A DNA stretch of 64,000 nt from CAYSZB01 sp964435475 (lineage in GTDB: Bacteria > Chloroflexota > Anaerolineae > Anaerolineales > Anaerolineaceae), in the NCBI GenBank assembly GCA_964435475.1, contig CAYSZB010000006.1:6075-70074 (forward strand), given 5' to 3'. Below the pieces are notes generated by a model. It was not told where the DNA came from. It worked only from the letters and a program-made list of their open reading frames with translations, and did no database searches. The translations under genes were made by a program, and so were the position numbers. Below are positions 15,476 through 24,499 of the stretch, one piece after another; within the stretch, counting starts at the first letter, position 1; every line of letters starts with the position of its first letter.

Positions 15476-16558
15476 ATGGAAACACCAATTATTATTAGCA
15501 ATCTCACCAAGAAATTTGGCAGCGTGGTTGCTGTCAACGATGTCAGCCTTTCCATTGAGCCGGGATCCTTTCTGACTCTGCTGGGCCCTTCAGGGTGCGG
15601 CAAAACCACTCTGCTGCGCTGTATCTCAGGGTTGGAAGACCCGGATGATGGCGAAATCATGATTGGCGACAAGCTGATTTATTCACGCTCAAAGGGCATC
15701 TCCCTTCCCCCTGGACAGCGTGACCTGGGCCTGGTCTTTCAGAACTATGCCCTCTGGCCGCATATGACCGTTTACAAGAACATCACCTTTGCCCTGGAGA
15801 TCAAGAAATACCCTAAAAGCGAGATGGATGCGCGGGTCAAGGAATCCCTGGCAGAGGTTCAGATGGAAGGCTATGAGGATCGTTACCCGCGCGAGATGAG
15901 CGGCGGTCAGCAGCAGCGTATTGCCCTGGCCCGCATGTTAGCCTATCGCCCGAATGTCTTTTTAATGGACGAGCCCTTATCCAACCTGGATGCCCGCCTG
16001 CGCATGGACATGCGCACGGAACTTAAACGCCTCCATCACGACTCTGGCGCAACTACCGTCTATGTCACCCACGACCAGATCGAAGCCATGACCATGTCAA
16101 GCAAGATCGCTGTGATGAAACTGGGTGTCATCCAGCAGCTGGATACCCCGGATGCAGTCTACCACTATCCCGCCAATCTTTTCGTAGCGGATTTTATTGG
16201 CAACCCCAAGATCAACCTGCTGGAGGGTTATGTCACAGCCCAGGATGTGGTGGATGTCGGGCACTTCAACATCCCTGTTCATACCTATCAGCAGAGCGGT
16301 GAGGTGGTGGTGGGGGTTCGCCCGGAAGACATCAGTATTCACACTGAAGTGGTGAATGAAGGCAGCGAATTTCAAGCCTATTCCGTCCTTCCCTCGGGGG
16401 CAGACACGACCATTATTGCCCGCCGCGGCAAGCTGGAAATCTCGGTCAAGGAAATTGGCGTCAGCAAGGTCGCCATGGATCAAAAGATCTGGCTGACTTT
16501 CAATAAGGATACGGTCAACTTGTATGACAAACTATCCGGTAACCTCATAAGTGGATAA
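15476..16558 (+). CDS. ABC importer ATPase (MalK/FbpC-like)
   Basis: A 360-residue ATPase. Walker A is GPSGCGKTT, the Q-loop LVFQNYALWPHMTV, the signature MSGGQQQR, Walker B VFLMDEPLSNLD, and the switch His is in VTHDQIEAM. A C-terminal TOBE-like regulatory extension starts at about residue 245 (VGVRPEDISI). Start at ATG 15476 preceded by AAAGAGGA. It energises the permease encoded just upstream. Confidence 0.9.
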   Translation: METPIIISNLTKKFGSVVAVNDVSLSIEPGSFLTLLGPSGCGKTTLLRCISGLEDPDDGEIMIGDKLIYSRSKGISLPPGQRDLGLVFQNYALWPHMTVYKNITFALEIKKYPKSEMDARVKESLAEVQMEGYEDRYPREMSGGQQQRIALARMLAYRPNVFLMDEPLSNLDARLRMDMRTELKRLHHDSGATTVYVTHDQIEAMTMSSKIAVMKLGVIQQLDTPDAVYHYPANLFVADFIGNPKINLLEGYVTAQDVVDVGHFNIPVHTYQQSGEVVVGVRPEDISIHTEVVNEGSEFQAYSVLPSGADTTIIARRGKLEISVKEIGVSKVAMDQKIWLTFNKDTVNLYDKLSGNLISG

Positions 16559-16679
16559 TCTATTATTTGGTGGTTCTATTGCTTATGTCGAATCTAGTGA
16601 TCGGAGGTAACCTGGGACGAATACTTAATGTAGCTCGTATCTCACCGTTTTATTCAAACTTTTTAAGGAGGAAGGTCCA

Positions 16680-17879
16680 ATGAAGAAAATTTATATGATT
16701 TTGGCAATCTTGATTGCCGTCAGTCTGCTGGGTGCCTGTACAAAAGCGCCTGCAGCTGAAGAGCCGACAGGAACCCAGTCCGGTTTTACCGGTGCAAAAG
16801 ATGAGTGGTTAAAAACCAATCAGCTGGGTGTATATGACACTGGCGTCCAGGACTGGGCAGCCATCGAAGCAGCAGCCAAGGCGGAAGGCGTTCTTTTGGT
16901 TTACGCCAACTCGTCCAAGACTGAGAAAGCCGCTGAGACCTTCGAGGAAATGTACCCCGAGATCGACGTTCAGGCATTTGACCTGGGTGGCGATGATGTT
17001 CTGTTGAAGACCCAGGAAGAGCAGAAAGCTGAAGCTTTTGTAGGCGATGTCTGGTTCAGCAGCGGTGGCCCGACTATCAAAGGCGAGTTGGTCCCCAAGG
17101 GTTATGTCTGGAAGTTCGTTCCCGACAATGTCGCAAAAGTTATCCCCCCCGAATTCCAGGACCCCCTGCTGGTCTCCAGGCTCGGTTTCCAGCTTTGGGC
17201 GTACAACAGTGAACTGAACGATACCTGCCCGATCACCAATATCTGGGAACTGACCGAACCGGAGTGGAATAGCAAGATCTTTATCGAAGATCCCCTGAAT
17301 GATGCCTCCACCCTGGGCAAATTGATGACCTTTGTCGCTCATCCGGATGAGATGGCCGCTGCTTATAAAGCTTTTTACGGCACTGATCCCGTCCTGGATG
17401 CTGATACCAAGGATGCTGGCTGGTTATGGCTGAAACGCTTTGCCCAGAACAACCCCATCCCCCAACCCGGTGGTGACGAGGTTGACTCTGCATTTGCGAC
17501 CCCCGGTATGACCGAAAGCTTCCTGGCATTCGGTTCTTACGGTAACTACCCTGATGTACTCGAAGGTAACCTGGCCTTTGAACTATGCTGGGACCTTGAA
17601 CCAGTGGCTGGTGTTGGAACCCAATCCTATATTGGCATCCTCAACCAGGCTCCCCACCCCAATGCTGCCAAACTGTGGATCAAGTTCATCACCACCCTGG
17701 ACGGTATTGACCCCTGGTATAAGCTCGGCACCTACCTCCCCAACCCGGAAATGCCCGCTCCTGAAGGTGCAATGCCCTTCAGCGAGATCAAAGCCATCAC
17801 CTGGAGTGTCATAGACCAGTTCGTGTATGACAATATCGTAACCGCCCGCGACTTTTACCTGGTAAACCTGGGTAAATAG
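16680..17879 (+). CDS. Lipoprotein solute-binding protein of the ABC importer (AfuA/FbpA class)
   Basis: A 399-residue extracellular binding protein. It has a lipoprotein signal with lipobox LLGAC (Cys near residue 20), a Thr/Ala/Glu linker, then a type-II periplasmic-binding fold beginning EGVLLVYANSSKTEKAAETFEEMYP, typical of the iron/spermidine/sugar-phosphate binding class. A strong AAGGAGG precedes the ATG. The 121-bp gap to the ATPase holds no promoter that I can see. A perfect hairpin follows the stop codon, probably giving this gene higher transcript stability than its neighbours. The class includes AfuA, a hexose-phosphate binder; I infer, but cannot show, a phosphorylated ligand. 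Confidence 0.85.
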   Translation: MKKIYMILAILIAVSLLGACTKAPAAEEPTGTQSGFTGAKDEWLKTNQLGVYDTGVQDWAAIEAAAKAEGVLLVYANSSKTEKAAETFEEMYPEIDVQAFDLGGDDVLLKTQEEQKAEAFVGDVWFSSGGPTIKGELVPKGYVWKFVPDNVAKVIPPEFQDPLLVSRLGFQLWAYNSELNDTCPITNIWELTEPEWNSKIFIEDPLNDASTLGKLMTFVAHPDEMAAAYKAFYGTDPVLDADTKDAGWLWLKRFAQNNPIPQPGGDEVDSAFATPGMTESFLAFGSYGNYPDVLEGNLAFELCWDLEPVAGVGTQSYIGILNQAPHPNAAKLWIKFITTLDGIDPWYKLGTYLPNPEMPAPEGAMPFSEIKAITWSVIDQFVYDNIVTARDFYLVNLGK

Positions 17880-17904
17880 CCACAGGATCCATATCGATCC
17901 AGAC

Positions 17905-17940
17905 AATTCAGGCACGGACCTTCTGGTTCGTGCCTGAATT
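17905..17940 (+). terminator. Strong hairpin after the binding-protein gene
   Basis: A 16-bp stem around a TTCT loop: outer perfect 12-bp arms AATTCAGGCACG (17905-17916) and CGTGCCTGAATT (17929-17940), extended inward by GACC/GGTT with one G-U pair. No U-tract follows, so it is more likely an mRNA-protecting or partial-termination element than a full terminator. Confidence 0.65.
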
Positions 17941-17986
17941 TACCAGAGAAGATGATCATGACAGCAACCTGTCCAGGAGACAACCA

Positions 17987-19423
17987 GTGGGATTAAAAGC
18001 GATCTTCTTTGACATGGGGGGAACGATCGACACCTTTCGATTCACCCGGCAGTACCGGGTCGAACAGGTTCCATTGGTCCGGGATTGCCTGCAAAAGGCA
18101 GGCATAACAACCCCCAATGTATCTGATGAACAGCTTGCTGATATGATCACGCAAGGCGCCGCCGCCTACACCAGGTGGAACATGGTGAGCAACACCGAGT
18201 TGAGCGCCCCCGAAATATGGTCCCGCTACTTTCTGAAGGACCTTTCCATTTTAGAAGAGACCCTGCAGCCGATTGGTGAGGAACTGGCCTTGATCTATGA
18301 AACGCGCCTCTATATCCGTGAAATGCGCAAGGAAGTTCCCCTTGTCCTTTCCCAGATACGAAGTCTCGGCCTGAAGATCGGCTGTATCAGCAACACCCAG
18401 AGCACCAGCCAGGTGCCGCTCAACCTCGAGCAATATGGCATTAAAGAGTTCTTTGATCCAATTGTCCTTTCATCCGAGTATGGCCGTCGCAAACCGGACC
18501 CGTCCATTTTTTACTACGCTGCCCGCCTGGCCAACCTGCCCAGCAGCCACTGTGCGTATGTGGGTGATAAGATCAATCGCGACATCCTCGGTGCCAGGCG
18601 TGCCGGGTATCGCCTAGCAGTGCAGATCAAGCACCCCTACGACAATGGCGAGGTCGATGAAGGCGCCACACCCGATGCGGTGATCACCTCGCTCGAGGAA
18701 CTTCTTCCCCTGCTCAAGGAATATCTGGCTGAAAAAGTCGTTGAACCCTGCAAGGTCCCATCATTGGATATCCAGGCACTCTTTTTTGACGCAGGGGATA
18801 TCCTCTACCACCGTCCCAACCGGGGTTCTCACCTCAAACAGTTCCTGGAAAACAAAAAGACCTGCCCCCAGCCCGACATGGATGCCGAAAAAAGGCGCCT
18901 CAAAGAACTTGCTTACACTGGGCAGATCAGGAGGCATGCCTATTACGAGGCGCTTATCCGCCTTTATGGCATCACAGACCCATCTGAGATCGAAGAAGGC
19001 ATCCAGGCAATAGCCCTGGATGATGACAGCGTCGAGATTATCGAAGGTGTCCCGCAAACCATCCGTGAATTAAAATCCCGCGGCTTTCTGCTGGGCATTA
19101 TCACCGATACTGCCATGCCCTACACCAAAAAGCTCAATTGGTTTGATGCAAACGGTTTTGGAGATGTATGGGACGCGGTGATCAGCTCACGGGAACTGGG
19201 ACAACGCAAGCCGGCTGCCACCCTCTACGAACTGGCCCTCTCCCAGGCCGGGGTCAGCCCCTGCCAGTCCGTGTTCATTGGCCACAAACCCAGTGAACTG
19301 GATGGCGCCCGGGCTATGGGAATGCACACTATTGCCTTCAACTACGAGCCTGGTGCACAGGCAGACCTGTTTATTGAAAGATTTCCCGATCTACTTAATC
19401 TAGACTTGTTGCGCAGGCAATAA
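17987..19423 (+). CDS. Tandem double-HAD-domain protein
   Basis: A 478-residue protein made of two HAD domains. Domain 1 (about 1-235) has IFFDMGGTI, ISNT, RRKPDPSIF, YVGDKINRD and the locus cap signature (SAPEIWSRYFL). Domain 2 (about 255-475) has LFFDAGDI, ITDTA, QRKPAATLYE and FIGHKPSELDG. In domain 2 the usual GD of motif IV is GH, so its metal site is altered. Start chosen at GTG 17987 with AGGAGA 7 bp upstream; an upstream GTG at 17930 lies inside the hairpin. Domain 2 may be a regulatory or altered-specificity partner of domain 1. Substrate unknown. Confidence 0.8.
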   Translation: MGLKAIFFDMGGTIDTFRFTRQYRVEQVPLVRDCLQKAGITTPNVSDEQLADMITQGAAAYTRWNMVSNTELSAPEIWSRYFLKDLSILEETLQPIGEELALIYETRLYIREMRKEVPLVLSQIRSLGLKIGCISNTQSTSQVPLNLEQYGIKEFFDPIVLSSEYGRRKPDPSIFYYAARLANLPSSHCAYVGDKINRDILGARRAGYRLAVQIKHPYDNGEVDEGATPDAVITSLEELLPLLKEYLAEKVVEPCKVPSLDIQALFFDAGDILYHRPNRGSHLKQFLENKKTCPQPDMDAEKRRLKELAYTGQIRRHAYYEALIRLYGITDPSEIEEGIQAIALDDDSVEIIEGVPQTIRELKSRGFLLGIITDTAMPYTKKLNWFDANGFGDVWDAVISSRELGQRKPAATLYELALSQAGVSPCQSVFIGHKPSELDGARAMGMHTIAFNYEPGAQADLFIERFPDLLNLDLLRRQ

Positions 19424-19436
19424 AGGCTGAATAACA

Positions 19437-21131
19437 TTGAAACCACCAATTGTTGCCCTGTTATTTGATGTGGGAGGTACCCTGCGCTTTTCAAAGCCTG
19501 ACCGGGACCTGAGGTTGGCTGCCTTGACCCAATTAAAGGACCTGATCAGCTGGGAAGGATCCCTGGATGAACTTGAAGCATTCCTTGCCTCAGGCGAAGA
19601 AAATTATCGCCGGGATTGCCGTCGCACGCTGATCGAAGCCAGTGAAGCAGATTTGTGGAGCCAATACATGCTGCCCGGTCATCTCCAAGACTGGTGTGTG
19701 GAGCATGCGATCGAACTCAATCAACTGTGGCGAAACCGCCGCCGGCGCTGCCTTTTTCCCGAGGTCGTTGCCGTCATGAACCGCTTATCTGAAAACGGGT
19801 ACACCCTGGGGATCATCAGCAACACCACCTCCTCAGTCGAAGTGCCAGCCCTTTTGGAAGAAAATGCCCTTTCTGCCAGCATACATGAGGTGATCCTCTC
19901 CACTTCCTTTGGCAGGCGCAAACCGCACCCCTCCCTCTTTCTGAAGGCAGCCCGGTCGCTTGGCCTGAACCCGCAAAACTGTGCCTATATCGGCAATGAC
20001 CCGACCCGTGACCTGGTTGGTGCCCGCCAGGCAGGTTTTGGACCGGTCTACCTGCGGCGTTCTTTCAGCAACCGCCAGGAAGACATTGACCTTGAAGACA
20101 ACCCGCAACGCGCCCTTCCAGGCATGCAGCCGGACGGATGGATCGAATCACTTGAAGAACTGCTGGATATCTTCCCGTCCTGCCCCCCCAATCCCGGCTT
20201 TGTGGCCGATAAACCGCTCTACGACCTGGCTTTTTCGACCATGTGGGGCGTAGATCAGGCCATGCCCTTCGCTGACACCTTCACCGCAGGACAAAAGATC
20301 GGCTTCAGCCGCTTTGAACTCAATCACAAGGTGTCTCCCAGCCTGCTCAATGCCTATGATCATGACCGTTTCTACATTGCGACCGTCCACGAACCCTGCC
20401 CGGCAGAAGCCGGCTATGATGAACTGAAATCAACCGACATTGCCATCTCAAGCCTGGATGACGGGCGGCGCATACAGGCACTGGACATGGTCAAACGCTC
20501 TATCGAACTGGCCGCCAGCCTGGGCTCCCGCTCGGTGGTGATCCACCCCGGGGCGATCGTCTGCGAAAAGACTCGCGACTACCACCTGCGTGATCTGTAC
20601 CAGGCAGGGCAACGTTTTTCGCCGGCTTACCAGGACCTGTTAGAGGAGACCATTACCGACCGCCAGAAACATATCCAGCCCCACCTGGAAATGGTCATTC
20701 AGAGCCTGCAGGAATTGATAAGCTTTACCCGCGGCAGCGGCGTCAGCCTGGGCATTGAAAATCGTTATCGCTATTATGACATCCCCCTGCCGGATGAGAT
20801 GGCGCTTTTGCTTAACTTGTGCCATGAAGAGTGGTTCGGTTTCCAATATGATGTCGGGCACGCGCAGGCACTCAGCCTGCTGGGTTTTGTTGATCATTTT
20901 GAATGGCTGGAACGTTTTGGTAAGCGCATGATCGGTGTGCACCTGCACGATGTACGCGGCCTGACCGATCACCAGGTGCCTGGAAAAGGCGCAGTGGATT
21001 TTGCGCGTATTGCACCCTATATCCCTATCCAGGCACAACGCACCCTGGAGATTGGGCCTCATGCCACTTTAGCTGAAGTTACCCGGGGTTTGGAAGTGTT
21101 GACTGCCAGTGGGTGCATTGAAAGAATTTAA
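19437..21131 (+). CDS. HAD phosphatase fused to xylose-isomerase-like TIM barrel (fusion 1)
   Basis: A 564-residue fusion. The N-terminal HAD (about 1-240) has LLFDVGGTL, IISNTT, RRKPHPSLF and YIGNDPTRD, with the cap signature SEADLWSQYMLPGH. The C-terminal sugar-phosphate isomerase/epimerase-type barrel (about 255-564) has VVIHPGAI, the acidic GIENR, YDVGHA, HLHDVRG and LEIGPHA, giving Glu/Asp/His ligands for a divalent metal. Initiation is probably TTG at 19437, since motif I begins eight residues later and AAAGG lies upstream; no ATG fits. The fusion suggests isomerisation and dephosphorylation of one substrate, in either order. It is 13 bp after the double-HAD gene. Confidence 0.8.
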   Translation: MKPPIVALLFDVGGTLRFSKPDRDLRLAALTQLKDLISWEGSLDELEAFLASGEENYRRDCRRTLIEASEADLWSQYMLPGHLQDWCVEHAIELNQLWRNRRRRCLFPEVVAVMNRLSENGYTLGIISNTTSSVEVPALLEENALSASIHEVILSTSFGRRKPHPSLFLKAARSLGLNPQNCAYIGNDPTRDLVGARQAGFGPVYLRRSFSNRQEDIDLEDNPQRALPGMQPDGWIESLEELLDIFPSCPPNPGFVADKPLYDLAFSTMWGVDQAMPFADTFTAGQKIGFSRFELNHKVSPSLLNAYDHDRFYIATVHEPCPAEAGYDELKSTDIAISSLDDGRRIQALDMVKRSIELAASLGSRSVVIHPGAIVCEKTRDYHLRDLYQAGQRFSPAYQDLLEETITDRQKHIQPHLEMVIQSLQELISFTRGSGVSLGIENRYRYYDIPLPDEMALLLNLCHEEWFGFQYDVGHAQALSLLGFVDHFEWLERFGKRMIGVHLHDVRGLTDHQVPGKGAVDFARIAPYIPIQAQRTLEIGPHATLAEVTRGLEVLTASGCIERI

Positions 21132-21153
21132 CCGAAGAGGTATTTAATTACTC

Positions 21154-22836
21154 ATGACATTATCCGTAGAGAAGCATATTAAAGCCATCCTGTTTGACAT
21201 CGGCGGTACGCTGGTGCAAAAGCAGGATCACGGCTATCGCGATCTGGCTGTGATCCAGCAGATGGTTACATTGTTGGACGCCAACTGTACACCTGAAGAA
21301 CTGGTCGATACTATCCAGGCAGGACAGGCTGCATATCGCACCTGGCAGAGGCATTCATTTATTGAGTTGGCAGCCGAAGAAAAATGGACGCGTTTTTTGC
21401 TGGCTGATTACCCCACCGAGATCGTACGTACACTTGCCCCCCAACTGCAGGATCTATGGCGTCAATCACGCGGCAAACGCTGGCTGGCACCCCATGCCCG
21501 CCAGACCCTCAAAGAACTGAGAAACCGCGGTTACATCCTGGCAACTGTCAGTCACACCACGCCCCAATTCTTGAATGAGCTTGGAGCCGCCGATCTTTTC
21601 CAGGCTCGCCTGCACGCTGCCCGCTTTGGCAAACGCAAGCCCCATCCCGCCATTTTCCTGGCAGCTGCCCGGGAATGCGGCGTGAAACCCGCTGAGTGTG
21701 CTTTTGTCGGTGATCGCCTGTCGCGCGATGTCATCGGATCTCGTGAGGCAGGGCTGGGTGCGGTGATCCTCGTGCAGAATGAGTTTTCGACCCGCGAGTT
21801 TGAACCCTGCCCGATGCAGGCAGACCTGGTCATCCCTGATATCGCCTTCCTGCTGGATCATTTCAAGACTGTGCCCCAAGGCCCGAGCCAATCAATAGCG
21901 ATCGAATCCCCGCCAGCCCTTTATGATGGTGCCCTATCAACCCTCAACTGGGATCCCAACAGGTCCAGTCTGAATGCCTTCCTTGAGGCAGGTCGCGAAA
22001 TGGGCTTTGCCCGATTTGAATTGAACCATCAGATCCCGCCAGAGGTCTTTGAGCAGATTGATCTCAACCGGTTTCATTTCGGCAGCCTGCATAACCCCTG
22101 CCCGGCAGCCCCACCCATGAAGGTCCTGGAAAGCGAGGACCGCCTGCTGACCTCTTTGGATGAAAACCTGCGACACTCCGCCATTGATGTGCTTAAAAAT
22201 ACCATTGAGACTGGATACCGTCTCGGTGCCCGCTCCATCGTGATCCACTCCGGTTGGGTCAAGGGTGATGACAGCCTGGACCGCCAGCTGCGTGAACTTT
22301 TTAAGGCTGGTCAGATGTTCACGTCCGAATATGAAGACCTCAAGCGCCGGTTGGTCAGTGACCGCTGTGAGCGCGGCAAACCGCATCTTGAGCGCCTCAT
22401 AAAAAGCCTGGATGAGATCTTTGCATTTGCCGCTCATACCGACCTTCTGCTGGGTATCGAAAACCTGATGCATTATTATGAACTGCCTGGTTTTGATGAA
22501 ATGCAGGTTCTGTTACAGACCTTCACCCAGCCGAACATTGGCTGGCAGCTGGATGTTGGTCACCTGCAGATCCACCAGAACCTTGGATTGGAGTCGATGC
22601 AGCGCTGGCTGGATCAGTTTGGTGAGCGACTGGTGGGCATTCACCACCATGATGTCATTGGGATCGACGACCACCTGCATCCGGGATGCGGCAGTGTGAA
22701 TTTTGCTGCCATTGCGGCAAAGATTCGTCCCCAAACCCAGGTCACACTGGAAGTTAAACCACAGGTAACATCAGAACAGATCAAAATCGGACTGCAATTC
22801 CTGGTTGAGCAGGGTTGTATTGCCAGGCTCGATTAA
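21154..22836 (+). CDS. HAD phosphatase fused to xylose-isomerase-like TIM barrel (fusion 2)
   Basis: A 560-residue paralog of the preceding fusion. The HAD part has ILFDIGGTL, TVSHT, KRKPHPAIF, FVGDRLSRD and the cap signature AAEEKWTRFLLADY. The barrel part has SIVIHSGW, GIENLMHYYELP, QLDVGHLQ, GIHHHDVIGIDDH and LEVKP. Start ATG 21154, with GAGG 13 bp upstream, a long spacing. It lies between its sister and the DUF47/PiT pair. Two fusions in tandem imply two related substrates or an epimer pair; the barrel of this copy keeps its putative metal ligands. Confidence 0.8.
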   Translation: MTLSVEKHIKAILFDIGGTLVQKQDHGYRDLAVIQQMVTLLDANCTPEELVDTIQAGQAAYRTWQRHSFIELAAEEKWTRFLLADYPTEIVRTLAPQLQDLWRQSRGKRWLAPHARQTLKELRNRGYILATVSHTTPQFLNELGAADLFQARLHAARFGKRKPHPAIFLAAARECGVKPAECAFVGDRLSRDVIGSREAGLGAVILVQNEFSTREFEPCPMQADLVIPDIAFLLDHFKTVPQGPSQSIAIESPPALYDGALSTLNWDPNRSSLNAFLEAGREMGFARFELNHQIPPEVFEQIDLNRFHFGSLHNPCPAAPPMKVLESEDRLLTSLDENLRHSAIDVLKNTIETGYRLGARSIVIHSGWVKGDDSLDRQLRELFKAGQMFTSEYEDLKRRLVSDRCERGKPHLERLIKSLDEIFAFAAHTDLLLGIENLMHYYELPGFDEMQVLLQTFTQPNIGWQLDVGHLQIHQNLGLESMQRWLDQFGERLVGIHHHDVIGIDDHLHPGCGSVNFAAIAAKIRPQTQVTLEVKPQVTSEQIKIGLQFLVEQGCIARLD

Positions 22837-22854
22837 TTATCAAGGGAGATAAAC

Positions 22855-23475
22855 ATGTTAAAGATATTCAAGAAAAGACGTAACGTTTTCATCCAGTTGT
22901 TGCACGACCAGGCCTCGCTTACCCTCGAGGGCATGGATGTGCTGGTAGCCTATTTAACCAAACCTGAGCAGGAACTGGCGGATAAATTAAGGATGAAGGA
23001 GAAAGAGGCTGATGAAGCCCGCCGCATCCTGATCGACCAGCTGAACCGCACCTTTATCACCCCCTTTGACCGTGAGGACATCTTTGCCCTGTCCCGTGCT
23101 GTGGATGACGTGATCGATTATGCCTACAGCACCATGAGCGAGATCGTGGTATTGAAGGTCAACCCGACCGAGTACATGGTCAACATTGCCTCCCTGCTGC
23201 GGGATGGCGCTTCTGAACTGCGCGCAGCGATCAAATGCCTTCAGGAGCACCCCCAGGTTGCCTCTGAACATGCCCAGAGGGCCAAATCGATGGAAAATAA
23301 GGTGGAAAAGATCTACCGCGAGGCATTGGCAGACATGTTCAAGGATGTCAGTGATGTCAAGAAGGTGGTCAAGGTCCTGAAACTGCGTGAAGTGTACCGC
23401 CACCTGAGCAACGCTGCCGATCGGGGTGATGAAGCGGCCAACATTATTGCTGATATTGTAGTGAAATCTACTTAA
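22855..23475 (+). CDS. DUF47/PhoU-like phosphate-transport accessory protein
   Basis: A 206-residue, highly helical protein of the DUF47 family. It starts MLKIFKKRRNVF and contains the PhoU-like pattern FITPFDREDIFALSRAVDDVIDYAY and a C-terminal LREVYRHLSNAADRGDEAANII. A good ribosome site (AAGGGAGA) precedes the ATG. It sits 9 bp before a PiT permease gene, the classic DUF47-PiT pair in which the accessory protein is thought to control inorganic phosphate flux. Its place inside the phosphatase locus suggests handling of the phosphate released from the imported substrate. Confidence 0.9.
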   Translation: MLKIFKKRRNVFIQLLHDQASLTLEGMDVLVAYLTKPEQELADKLRMKEKEADEARRILIDQLNRTFITPFDREDIFALSRAVDDVIDYAYSTMSEIVVLKVNPTEYMVNIASLLRDGASELRAAIKCLQEHPQVASEHAQRAKSMENKVEKIYREALADMFKDVSDVKKVVKVLKLREVYRHLSNAADRGDEAANIIADIVVKST

Positions 23476-23484
23476 GGTCGATTT

Positions 23485-24489
23485 ATGTCTGCTACACTGA
23501 TCATCCTGGTCATCCTTGCCCTGGCATTTGACTTTCTAAACGGCGTGCACGATTCTTCCAACATTGTTGCCACCATGATCTCATCGCGCGCCATGGGCCC
23601 ACGTGCCGCACTTGCAATGACCACCATTGCCACCCTCGCCGGTCCGTTTATCTTTGGTGTGGCAGTTGCCAACACCATAGGCAACGACATCGCCAACTCA
23701 GATGCCATCAATATGCTGGTGATCATTGCTGCCCTGTCCAGTGCCATCGCCTGGAATATCCTGACCTGGCTTCTGGGTTTACCCAGCAGTTCTTCACATG
23801 CCCTGATCGGTGGTTTGCTGGGTGCAGTAGTGGTTGGCGCAGGTTTCAAAGCCATCATCCTGTCCGGGATTCTCAAGGTCGTCATAGTTCTTTTTGTTTC
23901 ACCCGTGGTGGGTTTTGTGGCAGGCATGCTGATCGCAAACCTAATCTACCTCATCTCCTGGCGAGCTACTCCCCGCATCAACACCACCTTCAAGCGCCTC
24001 CAGGTCATCACCTCACTGGGCCTGGCATTGAGTCATGGCACCAATGACGCCCAGAAGACCATGGGCATCATTACCCTGGGGTTGGTGATCAGCAAGATCC
24101 TCCCCACCTTTGAGGTGCCCTTCTGGGTCATGGCAGCCTGTGCCAGCGCCATTGCCCTCGGCACTTCGGTTGGTGGCTGGCAGTTGATCAAGACCCTGGG
24201 TTCAAAATTCTACAAGATCCGCCCGGTGCATGGGCTGGCATCCCAGCTCACCTCAGCTGCGGTCATCCTGGTCGCCTCGCTTGTTGGCGGTCCGGTCAGC
24301 ACTACCCAGGTGGTCAGCACAGCGATCATGGGAGTGGGGGCTGCCGAACGGTTAAGTAAGGTGCGTTGGAAAGTTGCCGCTGATATTGGGGTGGCCTGGT
24401 TGGTCACCATTCCTGCGACTGCTCTGCTGGCTGGGGTGATCTATTGGCTGATCGCCATCGCAGTACCTTTTATTATCAACTCTTTATAA
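23485..24489 (+). CDS. pit: PiT-family inorganic phosphate permease
   Basis: A 334-residue membrane protein with the duplicated PiT signature: FLNGVHDSSNIVATMISSRAM near residue 13 and LSHGTNDAQKTMGI near 180. About ten transmembrane segments are visible, plus the conserved GLPSSSSHALIGG and GPVSTTQVVSTAIMG loops. It is a proton- or sodium-coupled phosphate carrier that can run in either direction. Start ATG 23485 with AAGG upstream. In this operon it could either export excess phosphate liberated by the HADs or import phosphate for the kinases. Confidence 0.92.
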   Translation: MSATLIILVILALAFDFLNGVHDSSNIVATMISSRAMGPRAALAMTTIATLAGPFIFGVAVANTIGNDIANSDAINMLVIIAALSSAIAWNILTWLLGLPSSSSHALIGGLLGAVVVGAGFKAIILSGILKVVIVLFVSPVVGFVAGMLIANLIYLISWRATPRINTTFKRLQVITSLGLALSHGTNDAQKTMGIITLGLVISKILPTFEVPFWVMAACASAIALGTSVGGWQLIKTLGSKFYKIRPVHGLASQLTSAAVILVASLVGGPVSTTQVVSTAIMGVGAAERLSKVRWKVAADIGVAWLVTIPATALLAGVIYWLIAIAVPFIINSL

Positions 24490-24499
24490 TGGAGCTCAC

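Noticed and set aside
16585..16683. 32-codon frame whose stop overlaps the binding-protein start as ATGA
   Set aside because: No ribosome site before its ATG, while the binding-protein gene has its own strong AAGGAGG; it looks accidental.
17952..17996. 14-residue frame overlapping the GTG start of the double-HAD gene
   Set aside because: Only a weak purine tract precedes it and the GTG has its own AGGAGA, so coupling is not needed.
5760..22100. Idea that the HADs are inactive because motif I is D-x-G-x-T and not D-x-D-x-T
   Set aside because: The glucose-1-phosphate phosphatase YihX has the same D-x-G pattern and is active, and the other motifs are intact in most domains.
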